This document shows positions 20,027-30,533 of a stretch of 64,000 nucleotides of DNA, piece after piece. The position numbers and the translations under genes are program-made. Each line of letters begins with the position of its first letter. Position 1 is the stretch's first letter. The notes under the pieces are model-generated. The model made no database searches, was not told the origin of the DNA, and saw only the letters and a list, made by a program, of their open reading frames with translations. Source of the stretch: Aedes albopictus (lineage: Eukaryota > Arthropoda > Insecta > Diptera > Culicidae); assembly GCF_035046485.1 (NCBI RefSeq), contig NC_085136.1, positions 157,716,754-157,780,753 of the forward strand, read 5' to 3'.

Positions 20027-21836
20027 TGTAACAATCCTCCGGTATCGCTAAGCTAACGGCTTAAGCGCCACCTTCTTTAGAAGGACCGTTAACTCGGATT
20101 TATATCCCGGCAAGAGACCGCTATCTCAGAGCAGGCCAAACAGTTACTAACGGACCGAATTGAAACAAATTGACCCAACCTATAAAGCCAACTTTCTTAA
20201 GAAACAACAAAAAAAAATCTGAAAGGAAATTCAAAACTAAGAAGGCAATTATACTTTCGAGCAGTTGATTGGTGTCTCAGCTAACCAGACCAACCAATTT
20301 GATAATAAGATCAATCTCTCAGACGTCACGGACTAGTGGAGTGAGAACTAAAATCGAACTAATCAACTTTATGGCATGCAATATCGAATTCACAAAAATA
20401 GCTCGACAGGTTTGTTGTAAGCTTCACAATTGAAAATATTAAAAGCTTTATTCAATTAATGATTTCAGTTCAAGAAAACCCTACTTTAACTCTGTGACGT
20501 CACGACTAGCTTCGTTTGAGTGGTTTGTGCAGAATAATTACAGTGTTCTTCTTTCTTTTTAGGAACAGCAAACTAGCTTATTCTGACCTTTTGTCGAAGC
20601 GTTGAGGCTCCCACGCTGTCCTACGATGGCTACTTACAGCGGGTCCACCTTGGCGAGCAACTAGATTCGGGTAGCTGTACTCCGTAGCTGGGTCGTCCTC
20701 AAGGGGCAATTCCACCTTCGACCGTGGTTGACGGGACACTACATAGACCTGTGGGTGACGATACTTACAGGGTAGATGCGTCCCTGTCAGAAGTGGAGTA
20801 AAGAGCACGTGTTTGAGGCTCGGAATCGTCCCACTGGTCGAAACGGGTTCAGAATCGAGCAGTCTTGCACGCCTGTTGCGAAGCTGACACCGACTTCCTA
20901 CGGTGTAATCGTGTCTCCGCTCAACTCGCCAAAATACGCACGGACGGTGGCCCGTCTACCCTCAGAGTCGAGAGTAATCTGCTCAACCCACGTGGACTGT
21001 TCTGGCTTGGATCTTGAATGGCACTGGCACTAGTCGGAAAGACCAGCAGGATGTCCAACTCGTCCTCGGAAATGTGGCCCAAATCCGGACAAGCCGCCCT
21101 CGTTGGATGGGCTAAGCCTATTCAACGTTGGAGAATCACTTAACTTTTTCACTCAAGGTTTCAAAAAAGCTTAGGCTTACCTGAACTAATCCACTTCTAT
21201 TCACACGTGGTTGAGATACAACTTATTTTCAAAAATTTCAAAAAAACTCACAAAAAACCTGTAAAATTAAATCCACTTTTTGAATACATTCAATGATTTA
21301 AATACTTTCCCGGAAATTACTTCGATTTCAGTTTGAATTTTAAACGGTCTCGACTGAATAATTCTACTCCGACAACTTAATCGACTTATCGATTCGAGCA
21401 CTCCACTTGAAATGAAACGGCGCTCGCGATCCAAATTGGTTGATACCTAATAACTAAGACGCAATTTCCTCTGCAAGCTGTACAATTTTTTATAAGCCTT
21501 CTTTTGATTGGAAATCGGAAAAAGGTCGGAATTTTCCACTGGAGTGGAAAATTGCGCAGTAAGAAAATTAACTACGGTTTGGTCAATTTGCCCTTTGATA
21601 TGCAACCATTTATGCACTGTATAATTTGAAAATCTAATCTTGCCGAAATGATTAAATTCGAGCTGTTTCACTTCTAGGTGGCAGCACTAGTGTATATTGA
21701 AGAAAAGCTTCAAAGCTTCAATGTGGATTATGTTGCTAGATACACGGAAGGAATTTTGTTTCTCATTTTGTTTTTTTTTTTTGTTTGCTTTAAAGATTCA
21801 TTTCAATAAATTTGGCGACTATTTGTAGATCTTACA
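20027..21836 (-). repeat. LTR (5' LTR of the minus-strand element)
   Basis: The partner of 10987-12797, essentially identical. On the minus strand it starts TGTAAGATC and ends GATTGTTACA, and it would carry the promoter and polyadenylation signals. Confidence 0.93.
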
Positions 21837-21840
21837 AAAG
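21837..21840. other. 4-bp target duplication of the LTR retrotransposon (right)
   Basis: AAAG, matching 10983-10986. Confidence 0.85.
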
Positions 21841-22254
21841 TTCTCTTCAAAGTTGGCAACATGATTGGCGAGATGGCCAACTGGGACGGTGGTTACATTC
21901 TATTATTCCTAATGTTTCTTTGCGAGCGTGGCATTACGGTTTGGATGTAGGTCGAGACTTCATACGCGTGATGTGAAGACTCATGTCCAACAATTACTCG
22001 CTAGGCGTACATTTGCATAGAATAAATCTTGCGCTCGACAATCTTGTACTAAGTGCGGTTCCGGTTATGATGACATCGACCACGAAGTTTGGCAATGACC
22101 GGATAATGACGCCTCCAGAGCGCTACTATTGGATACCCTTGAGGCCCGAGGTAGACAACCCTTTGTTCCAGTAAGAGATGTGTTGGGAACCCGTGATTTT
22201 ATCTATATGCGGTCCATTTATGATTTCCTTCGCATGTGTTGTATAAAGGTTTAA
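21841..22254 (+). pseudogene. C-terminal end of ORF2 of the I/LOA-like element
   Basis: This continues the RNase H segment broken at 10986. After the LTR element the reading resumes with SLQSWQHDW and a region containing MSNNYSLGVHLHRI. It then reads, in shifted frame, CTKCG followed by DDIDHEVW, a Cys/His motif typical of the C-terminus of I/LOA ORF2 proteins. The last segment ends YDFLRMCCIKV and a stop at 22252-22254. At least one frameshift lies between these parts. Confidence 0.7.
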
Positions 22255-22500
22255 TCTCCCTGTGTTTCTTTTTCGCTTCAGTTTTTGCCTTTCTCGTACA
22301 CTAAGTGTACTGGAAAGGCTATATGTTCACTCCAAAAATGACTTTTTGATAGAAGGCCCGGAGGGTCGAGTCACATATACCAATCAACTCAGCTCGACGA
22401 ATTGAGGTGATGTCTGTGTGTGTGTATGTATGTATGTGTGTGTGTATGTGTGTGTACAAAAAAAACTCACATCACTTTTTGGCAGTAAACCTCAACCGAT
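22255..22500. repeat. Dispersed repeat with hairpin and TG/TATG microsatellite
   Basis: It includes a near-perfect hairpin at 22287-22319 (GCCTTTC...GAAAGGC enclosing GTACAC/GTGTAC), the block GAAGGCCCGGAGGGTCGAGT, and a TGTG/TATG microsatellite at 22415-22455. It could be the 3' UTR of the I/LOA-like element or a separate small element inserted at its end. Confidence 0.6.
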
Positions 22501-22579
22501 TTTAATGATCAACGGTTCATTCGACGCGGAATCTGGTCCCATTGTTTCCTATTGAAAATGGTTCGAATCGGTCCAGCCG

Positions 22580-23720
22580 TTCCGGAGTTATGGCCATTTA
22601 GGTGTTCCGGATCGGTACCCCAGGAAATGGCCAGATATGAAAACGCTACAAACCCATTCATGCGACATATCAAACCACGGCACTTTCGAAAACATGATGA
22701 ACGGTAAACAGGAAAATAGTCTCGGGCCATACCTGAACCGGTAGTGCTCCGGAACCGGTTCCGGGTGACCCGCCGGAAGTGGCCAAATATGAAAGTGAAC
22801 CAAACCCTTCATGCGACACATCAAACAGCGGCTTTTTCGATAGCCTGATGAACAGTAGGCAGGAAAATATTCTCGGACCATATCTGAACCGGTAGTGTTC
22901 CGGAACCGGTTCCGGGTGATCCGCTGGATGTGGCCAAATATGAATGTGAACCAAAGCCATACATGCGACACATCAAACAGCGGATTTTTCGATAACCTGA
23001 TAAACAGTAGGCAGGAAAACATTCTCAGACCATATATGAACCGGAAGTATTCCGGAACCGGTTCTGGGTGTTCCGCCGGAAGTGGCTGAATATGAAAGTG
23101 AACCAAACCCATGCATGCGATACAACAAACAGCGGCTTTTTCGATAGCCTGATGAACAGTGGGCAGGGAAATATTCTCAGACCATATCGGAACCGGTAGT
23201 GTTACTGCCAAGTATAAAAGTTAACCAACCCCTTACATGCGACGCATCAAATCGCAAGCTCTTCAGGCAACCTGATAAACGGTTAATAAAATAGAATAGT
23301 TTCAGATCATATTTGGATCAACCGATAGAGTTCCGGAACCGGTTTCAGGTGTTCCGCTGGATGTGTTCAAATGTAGTAGATATCAGAACCTATGCCTGCG
23401 GCACATTAAACAGCGGCTTTTTAAATAACGTGATGAACGATTAGTCAGAAAATAGGCTCAGATCACAACGAAGATCTTTATAAAGGCTACCGATAGTGTT
23501 CCAGGCCGATCTAGGGTGTCCAGCCGGAAGTGGCTAAATGCCAAAAAGAACCAAACCTATGCATGCGACACATCGAACCGCGGTCTTTTTTTTAACCATG
23601 AGGAACGATTAGCAAGAAAATAGGCTCAGACCACAATAGAGGCTACCGATAGTGATGCAAAACCAGCATTGGGTGCTTCCTAGGGTGCTTCGCAGGAACT
23701 TCAAAAATGAACAAAGTCAA
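22580..23720. repeat. ~152-bp degenerate tandem array (about 7 units)
   Basis: The block ACCGGTAGTGTTCCGGAACC recurs at about 22735, 22888, 23040, 23192, 23336, 23491 and 23643 (the last two decayed). Between blocks lies a shared segment (GCGACACATCAAACAGCGG...TGATGAACAGTAGGCAGGAAAAT). The first four units are well preserved. The array keeps one minus-strand frame open over 207 codons, but the peptide merely repeats with the unit. Confidence 0.85.
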
Positions 23721-24238
23721 TGCAAGCGACATGTGTAAGAAAACAAAATCTTGACTGAACTAAGGCCACATACATACTGACGTCTTACTCTACTCACTCT
23801 CTATCGTCCTTGTTTTCAACGGTTGAAACAAATATTAATCGTTGTTGCTCGTTTGACGTCTACTCACTACCAACATCAAGCCGCAGTGAAACGCAACCTG
23901 ATTAGCATTTGGCGATTATTTTTTCGTAACGATGAATATAATAGCAATATGGTACAAATGATATGTCTGTTTGTCTGTACTAAAGCAATCTCATCAAATC
24001 ACTGAGGTGTAAAAATATACAGTAGGATAGGTCAACGTTATATGAGAAAATTATCGCATTAACCCCGGAGAAAGTTTTTTCAATCCTCTTTTCCGTCTAA
24101 AACTACTGAGAATTTTTTTTATGGGATTTAGTATGGGCAATTTCGCTTGCTTGCATTTTTTGTCAAATTTTACATGAATTTTGTTACCTATGATAATAAA
24201 ATATAGCCTAAAGTGTGAAGAAAAAATTATGTCGAAGA
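23721..24238. other. Unassigned sequence
   Basis: AT-rich, with no recognised coding or repeat structure. Confidence 0.4.
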
Positions 24239-24246
24239 CCGTAAAG

Positions 24247-24822
24247 CAGGGCTGTCCAACATACGGCCCGCGGAATCGATGAATGAAACTTGGCCCAAGG
24301 ATTGAAATATTTGAAGATATTTCATATTTAAATAAAATTTAATATTAAAAATAAACTCGAAATAGGTAGAGTGTTTTGTTAAAACTTTTCAAAGATTAAA
24401 AAATTTAAATACATAAATTTAAAAATTTTAATCATGAAAGATACAGCCAAATTTGAAGCAGAATTTCAGCAAAATTTACTGAATTTCAGAAAAACGTTGC
24501 TGCTGAACAGCAGAGTTTACTGCACGAATCAGGAAAGTTTGCTGAATTTCAGCAAATTGTTTGCTGCAACCTGCAGTTCGGCAAAATTCAGAAAAAAGTA
24601 TTCAGCGTGATTTTTGCAAAAAATCAAGAATTCTTACTCACATTTTTATGACCCAAATGATGTCAGTGTTGTGATTTGCCGTGAGAACGGGTAATCGGAT
24701 GTACAAAATTTCACCGTTGCATTCGTGCTTTCGAAATTTGATGTCGAAATTTAATGTCAGGCCCGTCGACTGGTATGGAGTATCCCTTGTGGCCCGCGGC
24801 CATGAAAGGTTGGGCAGGCCTG
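24247..24822. mobile_element. Non-autonomous hAT element (576 bp)
   Basis: Inverted ends CAGGGCTGTCCAAC and GTTGGGCAGGCCTG (12 of 14 match), each followed inward by a CGGCCCGCGG-type block. A perfect 8-bp target duplication, CCGTAAAG, flanks it (24239-24246 and 24823-24830), diagnostic of hAT. The interior is AT-rich with repeated CTGAATTTCAGCA motifs and no transposase. Confidence 0.9.
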
Positions 24823-24830
24823 CCGTAAAG

Positions 24831-25833
24831 TCATCTGTGATTGTGAAAGACGTTATATCCTAGCGTGTAATTATCGTCTTGATGTTGATCGGTCTTCAGT
24901 GAAAGTGAAGGTGCTCAAGCAGTCAACTGAAAATTCTGATATTTTTCAGCCCAGTCTATACGTTTAACGTAACGTCGGAATATGTTCAATTAATAAATTT
25001 CCCAGTTTTATTTAAATTATTGCTTTTCTAAATAAGGTATTCTCAGGATTCAGTAACAGTTCGCATTACGTCGACGGAAAGATCATGCTTCGGAATGATG
25101 GCCCTAGCACAGAAACTAGCTAAACAAACAATAGTAGAAGATTCCAAAAACCGGGACCGAATTGTAAACCGCCCGATAGGTAGGAGATTGTCCACATCAC
25201 GAGGGTTTCAAACCGAACGGACTCAATAAATACCAAAACTTCCGTATGACATTTTAAAGTTAGGCAAGGCCATCTTAACTAGGAAACCGACCTGACCGAT
25301 TGAACCCTTGAAAAGGCCCCATACAGATCGAAACGTCGGAAAAAATCATAAACTAGTGTTTTCGATTCCCCCAAAAGGCTGAAGCCAACATTCTGAAGCA
25401 AAATCATCCCAGTCGTATCCCAACCAAGGAAAGATCATGAGTACATGTTCGACGAGAAAGGCACTATCGCCACTAGGTGGATTAATCTGGGTTTTTTTCT
25501 CTGTGTTTTGTCCTTTTGTGTTATGTTCCTGGCCATCCGGTAGATGAGAATCCGTGACAAGCCCATGCCAACACCAGAGGCGACGCCAAAAGCCATTATA
25601 CCTCCCGGATGTGCTACTGCAAACCCTGAAACCTTATTCTGACCATGCCTTACCTTAAAAAAATATGTGACCCGCTAACCTCGAGCAGCCACGAGTACCC
25701 TGGCCTCTTTCCAGTACTAACCATGACATAAGAAAGCAATAACGTTGTATGTAATTGAATACAAAAAATGAATCTCGGCTCCGTAAAGCGTTGCACGCGA
25801 TTGAGCCATAAATAAACGAACTAGATAAAAAAA
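24831..25833. other. Non-coding sequence, probably ending in a retroelement 3' UTR
   Basis: No ORF of note. The last ~150 bp (GCGATTGAGCCATAAATAAA and onward) end in an A-rich run immediately before the segmental duplication. That looks like the 3' end of a non-LTR element, though I cannot name it. Confidence 0.35.
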
Positions 25834-26139
25834 AGTACATAGGGTCAAACAAGGAAAGAACTCAAGGAACAACATCTGTTTGATACTAATGAAAATTTGA
25901 TCGAGTCAATCAAGATGTTTGAGCATTGATTTCTTTTTGTACACATATTTGGCCCAGTGTACTGGAATCTTTACCGATGCAAATGTTTTTGTTTACGGCT
26001 GGCTCGCTGTCCGCCCACCAACAACCAAGGTTGGTTCTCTAATGTCGCTTGTAGCTTTCCCTATTTCACGATGAGGTAGGAATAGGAGATGTTGCGAAAA
26101 GGCTAACAACCACTCAATAGGGTCTATTTTATTCATTAT

Positions 26140-27160
26140 GACAACTATAAGCTGGCCCGTACGATTACACAATTAATGATCCGTTTTTCCAATATTTGTA
26201 TTACGAAAAGATCATGGACCGATCTACGAAGAACCCACTGCACAGTCCTTCTCCAACAAACATTCTGTCTAGCTACCTGTCTGGTTTTTGTCACCAGCGT
26301 TGGAATGGAATGAAAGAAAGCACATATACAGTTGAAGCCACCGATGTTGACGTTCTCGTTCATCGTCAATGAAGTGCATAACGTATGTTATAGATAGATA
26401 GCTGACTGAATGCGTATATCAATCACAGAGATGGTCGACCCGTGAAGCCAAAGTCAAAGACCGTTTTGTCACAGAGCATGTGGGCAGATACCACCGGTAG
26501 TGACGACACGTTGTATAACTGGCTGTTATCGTGATTGTGGAAGTAATTCGATAAGCTCTATGGCAAAAAAACCGGCGGATACTCGTGCAGGATGTTGTAC
26601 GACTATGCTTTGGGAGGGTTAATTGTGAACAGTTGTTTGCTTGTAAGATGTCGGTTGTACAATTAAACAGTTGTAAATCAGTCAACTAACTGGATGGCGT
26701 GGGGCTTAACTCAATTTGCAGAAAAGAAGTATGTAAGTGTAAGTCATAGTTTACAGATTTTTGGCAAATTTTGTAAAAATGCTAGTGACTAGTAGGCACA
26801 TACAAACTGAAATATGTATGTGATTTGGAATTCAGCAAAACATTTGCTTTCGTGTTACGATTTCTGTTGTGCAGTAGCTTCTAAAGTGACGCCCGATATA
26901 GTAAGTTTTCCAAGACAGGAAATGAACTAGACACATACTCTGAATTTTGGTTGCTCTGTGAGTTCTGCTGATGTCAACTTTCAAAAAAAAAACTAATATA
27001 GACGTTCCTGGAGGACACATTACACGTATCTCAACGTGGACACCATATGACAACTTCACACCAAGGCCACAAAAAGCAAAAGTTCATGTTTCTCTAGACA
27101 CCGTGCACCCATTCCATCCCATTCCTGCCAGCAGCGGTTCCCGAAATGTTCTCCACTCCA
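26140..27160. other. Non-coding part of copy A
   Basis: Several short ORFs occur (for example minus 26419-26685 and plus 26971-27228) and recur with changes in copy B. I recognise no domain and the frames are not conserved between copies, so I do not call genes. Confidence 0.4.
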
Positions 27161-27175
27161 AGCACGCCGTAGAAT

Positions 27176-27468
27176 CACAGAGAACAGACATCCAGGCTAG
27201 AACAAATTTCATTCGGAAGGTTGTGTAAGGATTTGAAACTTTACTTGAGTAAGGTTGCAAACCAATACACGATGACAACACTAACGCCACCAAACACCAT
27301 ATTGCCACAGTCAGTGGTGAATTGAAACATTTCAAGTGGTGAAATAAATTAGTATGGGAAATTAACCGATTGCAGCGCCACGCTATTGCCACTTGTGTTG
27401 CCGATTTCAAATGGCCGTTAAATTCCTTACACAGTTTCGGAACTGGACTTGGACGTCTGTTCTCTGTG
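27176..27468. repeat. TIR element (293 bp) present only in copy A
   Basis: Ends CACAGAGAACAGACATCC and GGACGTCTGTTCTCTGTG are inverted (one mismatch), with a second matching subterminal block, TGTGTAAGGA. GTAGAAT flanks both sides (27169-27175 and 27469-27475). Copy B shows the intact target with one GTAGAATCAC. The duplication is 7-10 bp, since CAC is shared between end and target. Confidence 0.85.
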
Positions 27469-27740
27469 GTAGAATCACTCCATAGTGATGTTTATCTCAT
27501 GATTGTTATTGCTGCAGGCTTATGCCGCCTTCCTATCTTTCGTTGTGGTTCTGTTTCTGTCCTGTTCTCCATCCTGTCCTAAGTAGTCTGATGGCATTAA
27601 AGTAATAATAAAATATTAACTTACTTTCAAATTTTCCCCTCCGGTTCGTAGCTTTGCAGAAAAAAAGCGTGAAAAAAAACCAACAGATCCTTCAGCATTG
27701 GGTTGTCTCTCCGTTGTAAAAAGAGGAAAACCGTGACAAT

Positions 27741-27989
27741 GTCGTCAGTCAGTGTGGTGGTCGGTCGGTCGTTCGTTCGGTCTATCCCTTATGCACGTGA
27801 TGACATCTGATTCGAAGTATTTGGCAAGACGGGAAGCGCAAAAAGTGAAAAGGACGAGACAGTAGCTGACAATCATAGCGAAGGATATCAGAAGCGTTAA
27901 AATTTAATAAGTGTCTTCCGCTCTAGTCAGGATCCGCTCGTGGATTGCATAAAGATGGTTGAAATGTTGATTTTGCTGGAATATTTTGT
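27741..27989 (+). other. Possible promoter and first exon fragment (copy A)
   Basis: A TCAGTCAGTGTGG initiator-like site near 27747, ~200 bp of leader, then an ATG at 27955 in good context, 11 codons (MVEMLILLEYF) and a GTGAGT donor-like site at 27988. The same arrangement is in copy B (ATG 35057, donor 35090). It may be a duplicated 5' end of a host gene, or chance. There is no downstream exon that I can see. Confidence 0.2.
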
Positions 27990-28174
27990 GAGTTATAGAG
28001 TGTTTTTAAACCACAACCATCTTTTCAAGATTGCAAGATCCAAATTTTCAAGATTATTCAATTAACCATTGATTTAATTAGTAATTTTTCCGACAATTTC
28101 TCCCAGCTCTGGATTTTACAAGTTTCTACCTCCCATTCCAAAGGGCTTAGAGCTAAATTCTTCACTCTGGCTTA

Positions 28175-28419
28175 TGGACAAACGTCTTGAAATCCCGCTT
28201 GAACAGTTCATCAGAACTTCAGATGCACAAATCTCAAGATGCAAGCTTCAAACAACAGTACATTTTATTATTCTGTTCTTGCTCACTTGTAATAAGCTTA
28301 AAATAAGAAGATCAGGTGCGCTGGTTTTGTTTACGAAGAGATTTGTGCGTTCAAAATCGTGAGTAGGTGTCAAAGTCGGCCATTGTGGCGGCCATTTTGG
28401 GATTCTAACAAGTCTGTCC
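28175..28419. repeat. MITE (245 bp) with TTA duplication, only in copy A
   Basis: Imperfect ~25-bp inverted ends (TGGACAAACGTCTTGAAATCC against the complement of GGATTCTAACAAGTCTGTCC), flanked by TTA at 28172-28174 and 28420-28422. Copy B has the empty site GGCTTAAGCG. TTA fits PIF/Harbinger-type elements. Confidence 0.8.
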
Positions 28420-28808
28420 TTAAGCGTTAAACCGGGTTTAACTATATGGGTAAGCCTGGCTTACTGGTTAAGCCGAGGTGAAGAAATCGACCCTTATTGT
28501 GATAAGCGCACGGCTATTCAGCAAGATCATGCTGAATAAATTCTTCTCGGATATAACCAATGTCCGCACATACCGCAGTGCGAATATAGATTCGGATCAC
28601 TACCTAATCGCTGTATGCATGCGTTCAAAACTTTCGACAGTTATTACCCCACGTCGAAGTAGAACGGCGCGGCTCAACATCGAGCAGCTGCGTAACGTAG
28701 AAATGACTCAAGACTACGCGCAGCAGTTAGCAGTGGCCCTACCAACGAAAGAGCAGCTTGGCGTAACTATACTTGTAAATGGTTGGAGGGGCATCCGATC
28801 CGCCATAG

Positions 28809-28976
28809 GGGAACGTCCATAAATTACGTCACGCTTTGAGGGGGGAGGGGGGGTTCAGCAAAGTGTGACGACCCATTCAAAAACTTCAGAGGTCCCATAC
28901 AAAAAGTGTGACATAGGGGGGAGGGGGGGGGGGGGTGGGTTGAAAATGGTCGATTTTTGCGTGACGTAATTTATGG
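28809..28976. repeat. MITE with CATAAATTACGTCACGC ends, only in copy A
   Basis: The inverted blocks CCATAAATTACGTCACGC and GCGTGACGTAATTTATGG bound a G-rich interior (poly-G runs at 28840-28935). The right terminus lacks the counterpart of the left GGGAACGT, so it is slightly truncated. Copy B joins CCATAGG directly to TAGTAAC. It splits the RTE ORF. Confidence 0.8.
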
Positions 28977-29671
28977 TAGTAACTCGGCTGCAGCACTATG
29001 CTTTGCGACTCCGAATCACAGAAACGACTGGTACGAAGACGAGTTTGAACAATTGAAAAACGAGAAGAATGCAGCGTGGACGAGAATGTTGCAATACCGT
29101 AAGAGGGCGAATGAAGCACGTTATAGACAGGCGCGGAACAGGCAGAACTCAGTCTTCCGGAGAAAGAAGCGCCAGCAGGAAGAACGAGATCGATTGGAAA
29201 AGCTGTACCGCACTAAGGACTCACAGATGTTCTACGAGAATCTGAACCGCTCGTTCAAAGGCTTTGTACCACAAGCCGATATGTGCCGAGACAATCTCGG
29301 GAATCTTCTCACGAGCGAGTGTGAGGTTGTCGAGAGGTGGCGGCAGCATTACGTTGTGCACCTCAATGGTGACGTTGCAATCACCGAAAGTGGCGTGGTT
29401 ACTAATTTAGGAGAACAAAAAAACTTCCAGCCTTTGACTTCCAAGAGAAGGAGGTGGAGGTCGGCCGGTTGAAAACAAAAAAGCCACTAGAGCAGATCAA
29501 CCACCAAGCGAACTCCAAAAATAAGGTGGAGATACACTATACGATTGAGAGCACTATAATGCATTGGATTATTACCAAGATTTGGGAAGTAAAGGTATAA
29601 CCGGAGGTGTGGATGGAAAGTATCTTGGGTTCCAGCTACAAAAAGGGTAACAAGTTGGATTACGGGACCTA

Positions 29672-29826
29672 CCCAGTCAACACACGATCGTATATGATGT
29701 TGAATAGGATGCAAAAGTGGAGGCGATATACGCACACTTTACACGCGGTTAAATGGGAGCATGTACGCATATGGCCTCCACTTTAGCATCCTATTCAACA
29801 TCATATAAGACTTTGTGTTGGCTGGG
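29672..29826. repeat. MITE (155 bp) with TA duplication, only in copy A
   Basis: Inverted ends CCCAGTCAACACA and TGTGTTGGCTGGG, extended to about 50 bp per arm (GATGTTGAATAGGATGC in both), flanked by TA. Copy B has the empty site ACCTACCGC. Almost the whole element is a foldback. It interrupts the RTE RT. Confidence 0.9.
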
Positions 29827-30533
29827 TACCGCACGATCACATTATTGTTCACTTCCTACAAGATACTCTCTCATGTTTTATGCCGCCGTCTATCACCGAT
29901 TGCAAGAGATTTCGTGGAGCAATATCAGGCTGCATTCATGGATGAACGCGCTACTACGGTCTAGATGTACGAACTTACTCACATATCATCTGTTCGTCGA
30001 TTTTCAATTGGCGTATAATACAATCGATCGAGATCAACTATGTTGTAGCTCGCATGTTTAAGACAATGGCGGAAACATACATACATCCAACCAGAGGTTG
30101 AAACCAGGAGAGCCGGATTAGTCATTAATGTGCGGAAGACAAAGCACATGATGGCAAAGGGCTCTTCGAAAAGAAGTTCAGAGATGAATTGTATAGCAGG
30201 AAATCGAGCTTACTTGGCACTCCGCAGAACTCTACGATCGAACAAAGTTTGCCGTCGCACGAAACTAACCATCTATAAAACGATGGTTAGACCGGTAGTC
30301 CTCTATGGGCACGAAGCATGGACATTGCGTGCAGTGGGCCAACGTGCCCTTGGAGTTTCCGAACGGATACCGTGTACCATCTATGGCGGAGTGCAGATAG
30401 CGGGATACGTTGACACGAGGATAAGAATGGTACAAGATAATGTGGTACGCAGCGAAAAAGATACATCTATCAAGTGGAGGACGATCTGCGGCCTCTACGC
30501 AGAGTGCGTCACTGGAGACGCAGCACAGTCATG

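Larger units (their letters stand above)
10987..21836 (-). mobile_element. Complete Ty3/gypsy LTR retrotransposon (10.85 kb)
   Basis: Two ~1.81-kb LTRs with TGTAA...TTACA ends, a 4-bp AAAG target duplication, a tRNA-Lys primer site and uninterrupted gag and pol on the minus strand, linked by a -1 frameshift signal. The LTRs differ, as far as I can follow by eye, by one base in an A run. This indicates a very recent insertion that may still be competent. It lies inside the RNase H region of an I/LOA-like element. The long LTR and Lys primer recall Osvaldo/Ulysses-type elements, but that placement is a guess. There is no env-like ORF. Confidence 0.93.
5828..22254 (+). mobile_element. I/LOA-like non-LTR retrotransposon, interrupted twice
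   Basis: One element in three pieces: 5828-8524, 9826-10986 and 21841-22254. It has a 5' leader, an ORF1 with three zinc knuckles, and an ORF2 with endonuclease, RT and RNase H, plus a C-terminal Cys motif. The pieces join in reading order. The endonuclease piece ends at SSNNS and the next piece resumes with APGRD, the expected RT start. The RNase H piece breaks at LVRQ and resumes after the LTR element. The first interruption is a 5'-truncated Jockey/CR1-like copy and the second a complete LTR retrotransposon. Frameshifts and internal deletions make it non-functional. The clade (I or LOA) is inferred from the RNase H and knuckles. Confidence 0.8.
28478..30533 (+). pseudogene. RTE-clade ORF2 remnant (copy A)
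   Basis: Endonuclease end (NVRTYRSANIDSDHY), the characteristic linker (HRNDWYEDE, RRKKRQQEERDRLEK, MCRDNLGNLLTSE, WRQHY), RT start (YRTITLL region) and C-terminal part (RTKLTIYKTMVRPVVLYGHE) are all visible in order. Stops, frameshifts, two MITEs (28809-28976, 29672-29826) and a ~230-bp deletion in the RT core break it. The RTE product would be an APE-type endonuclease and RT. Confidence 0.8.

Noticed and set aside
22588..23211. 207-codon minus-strand ORF
   Set aside because: The peptide repeats every ~51 residues in step with the 152-bp tandem unit, with no recognised domain.
26971..27228. 85-codon plus-strand ORF
   Set aside because: Its C-terminus is formed by the 293-bp TIR insertion and the frame is not kept in copy B.
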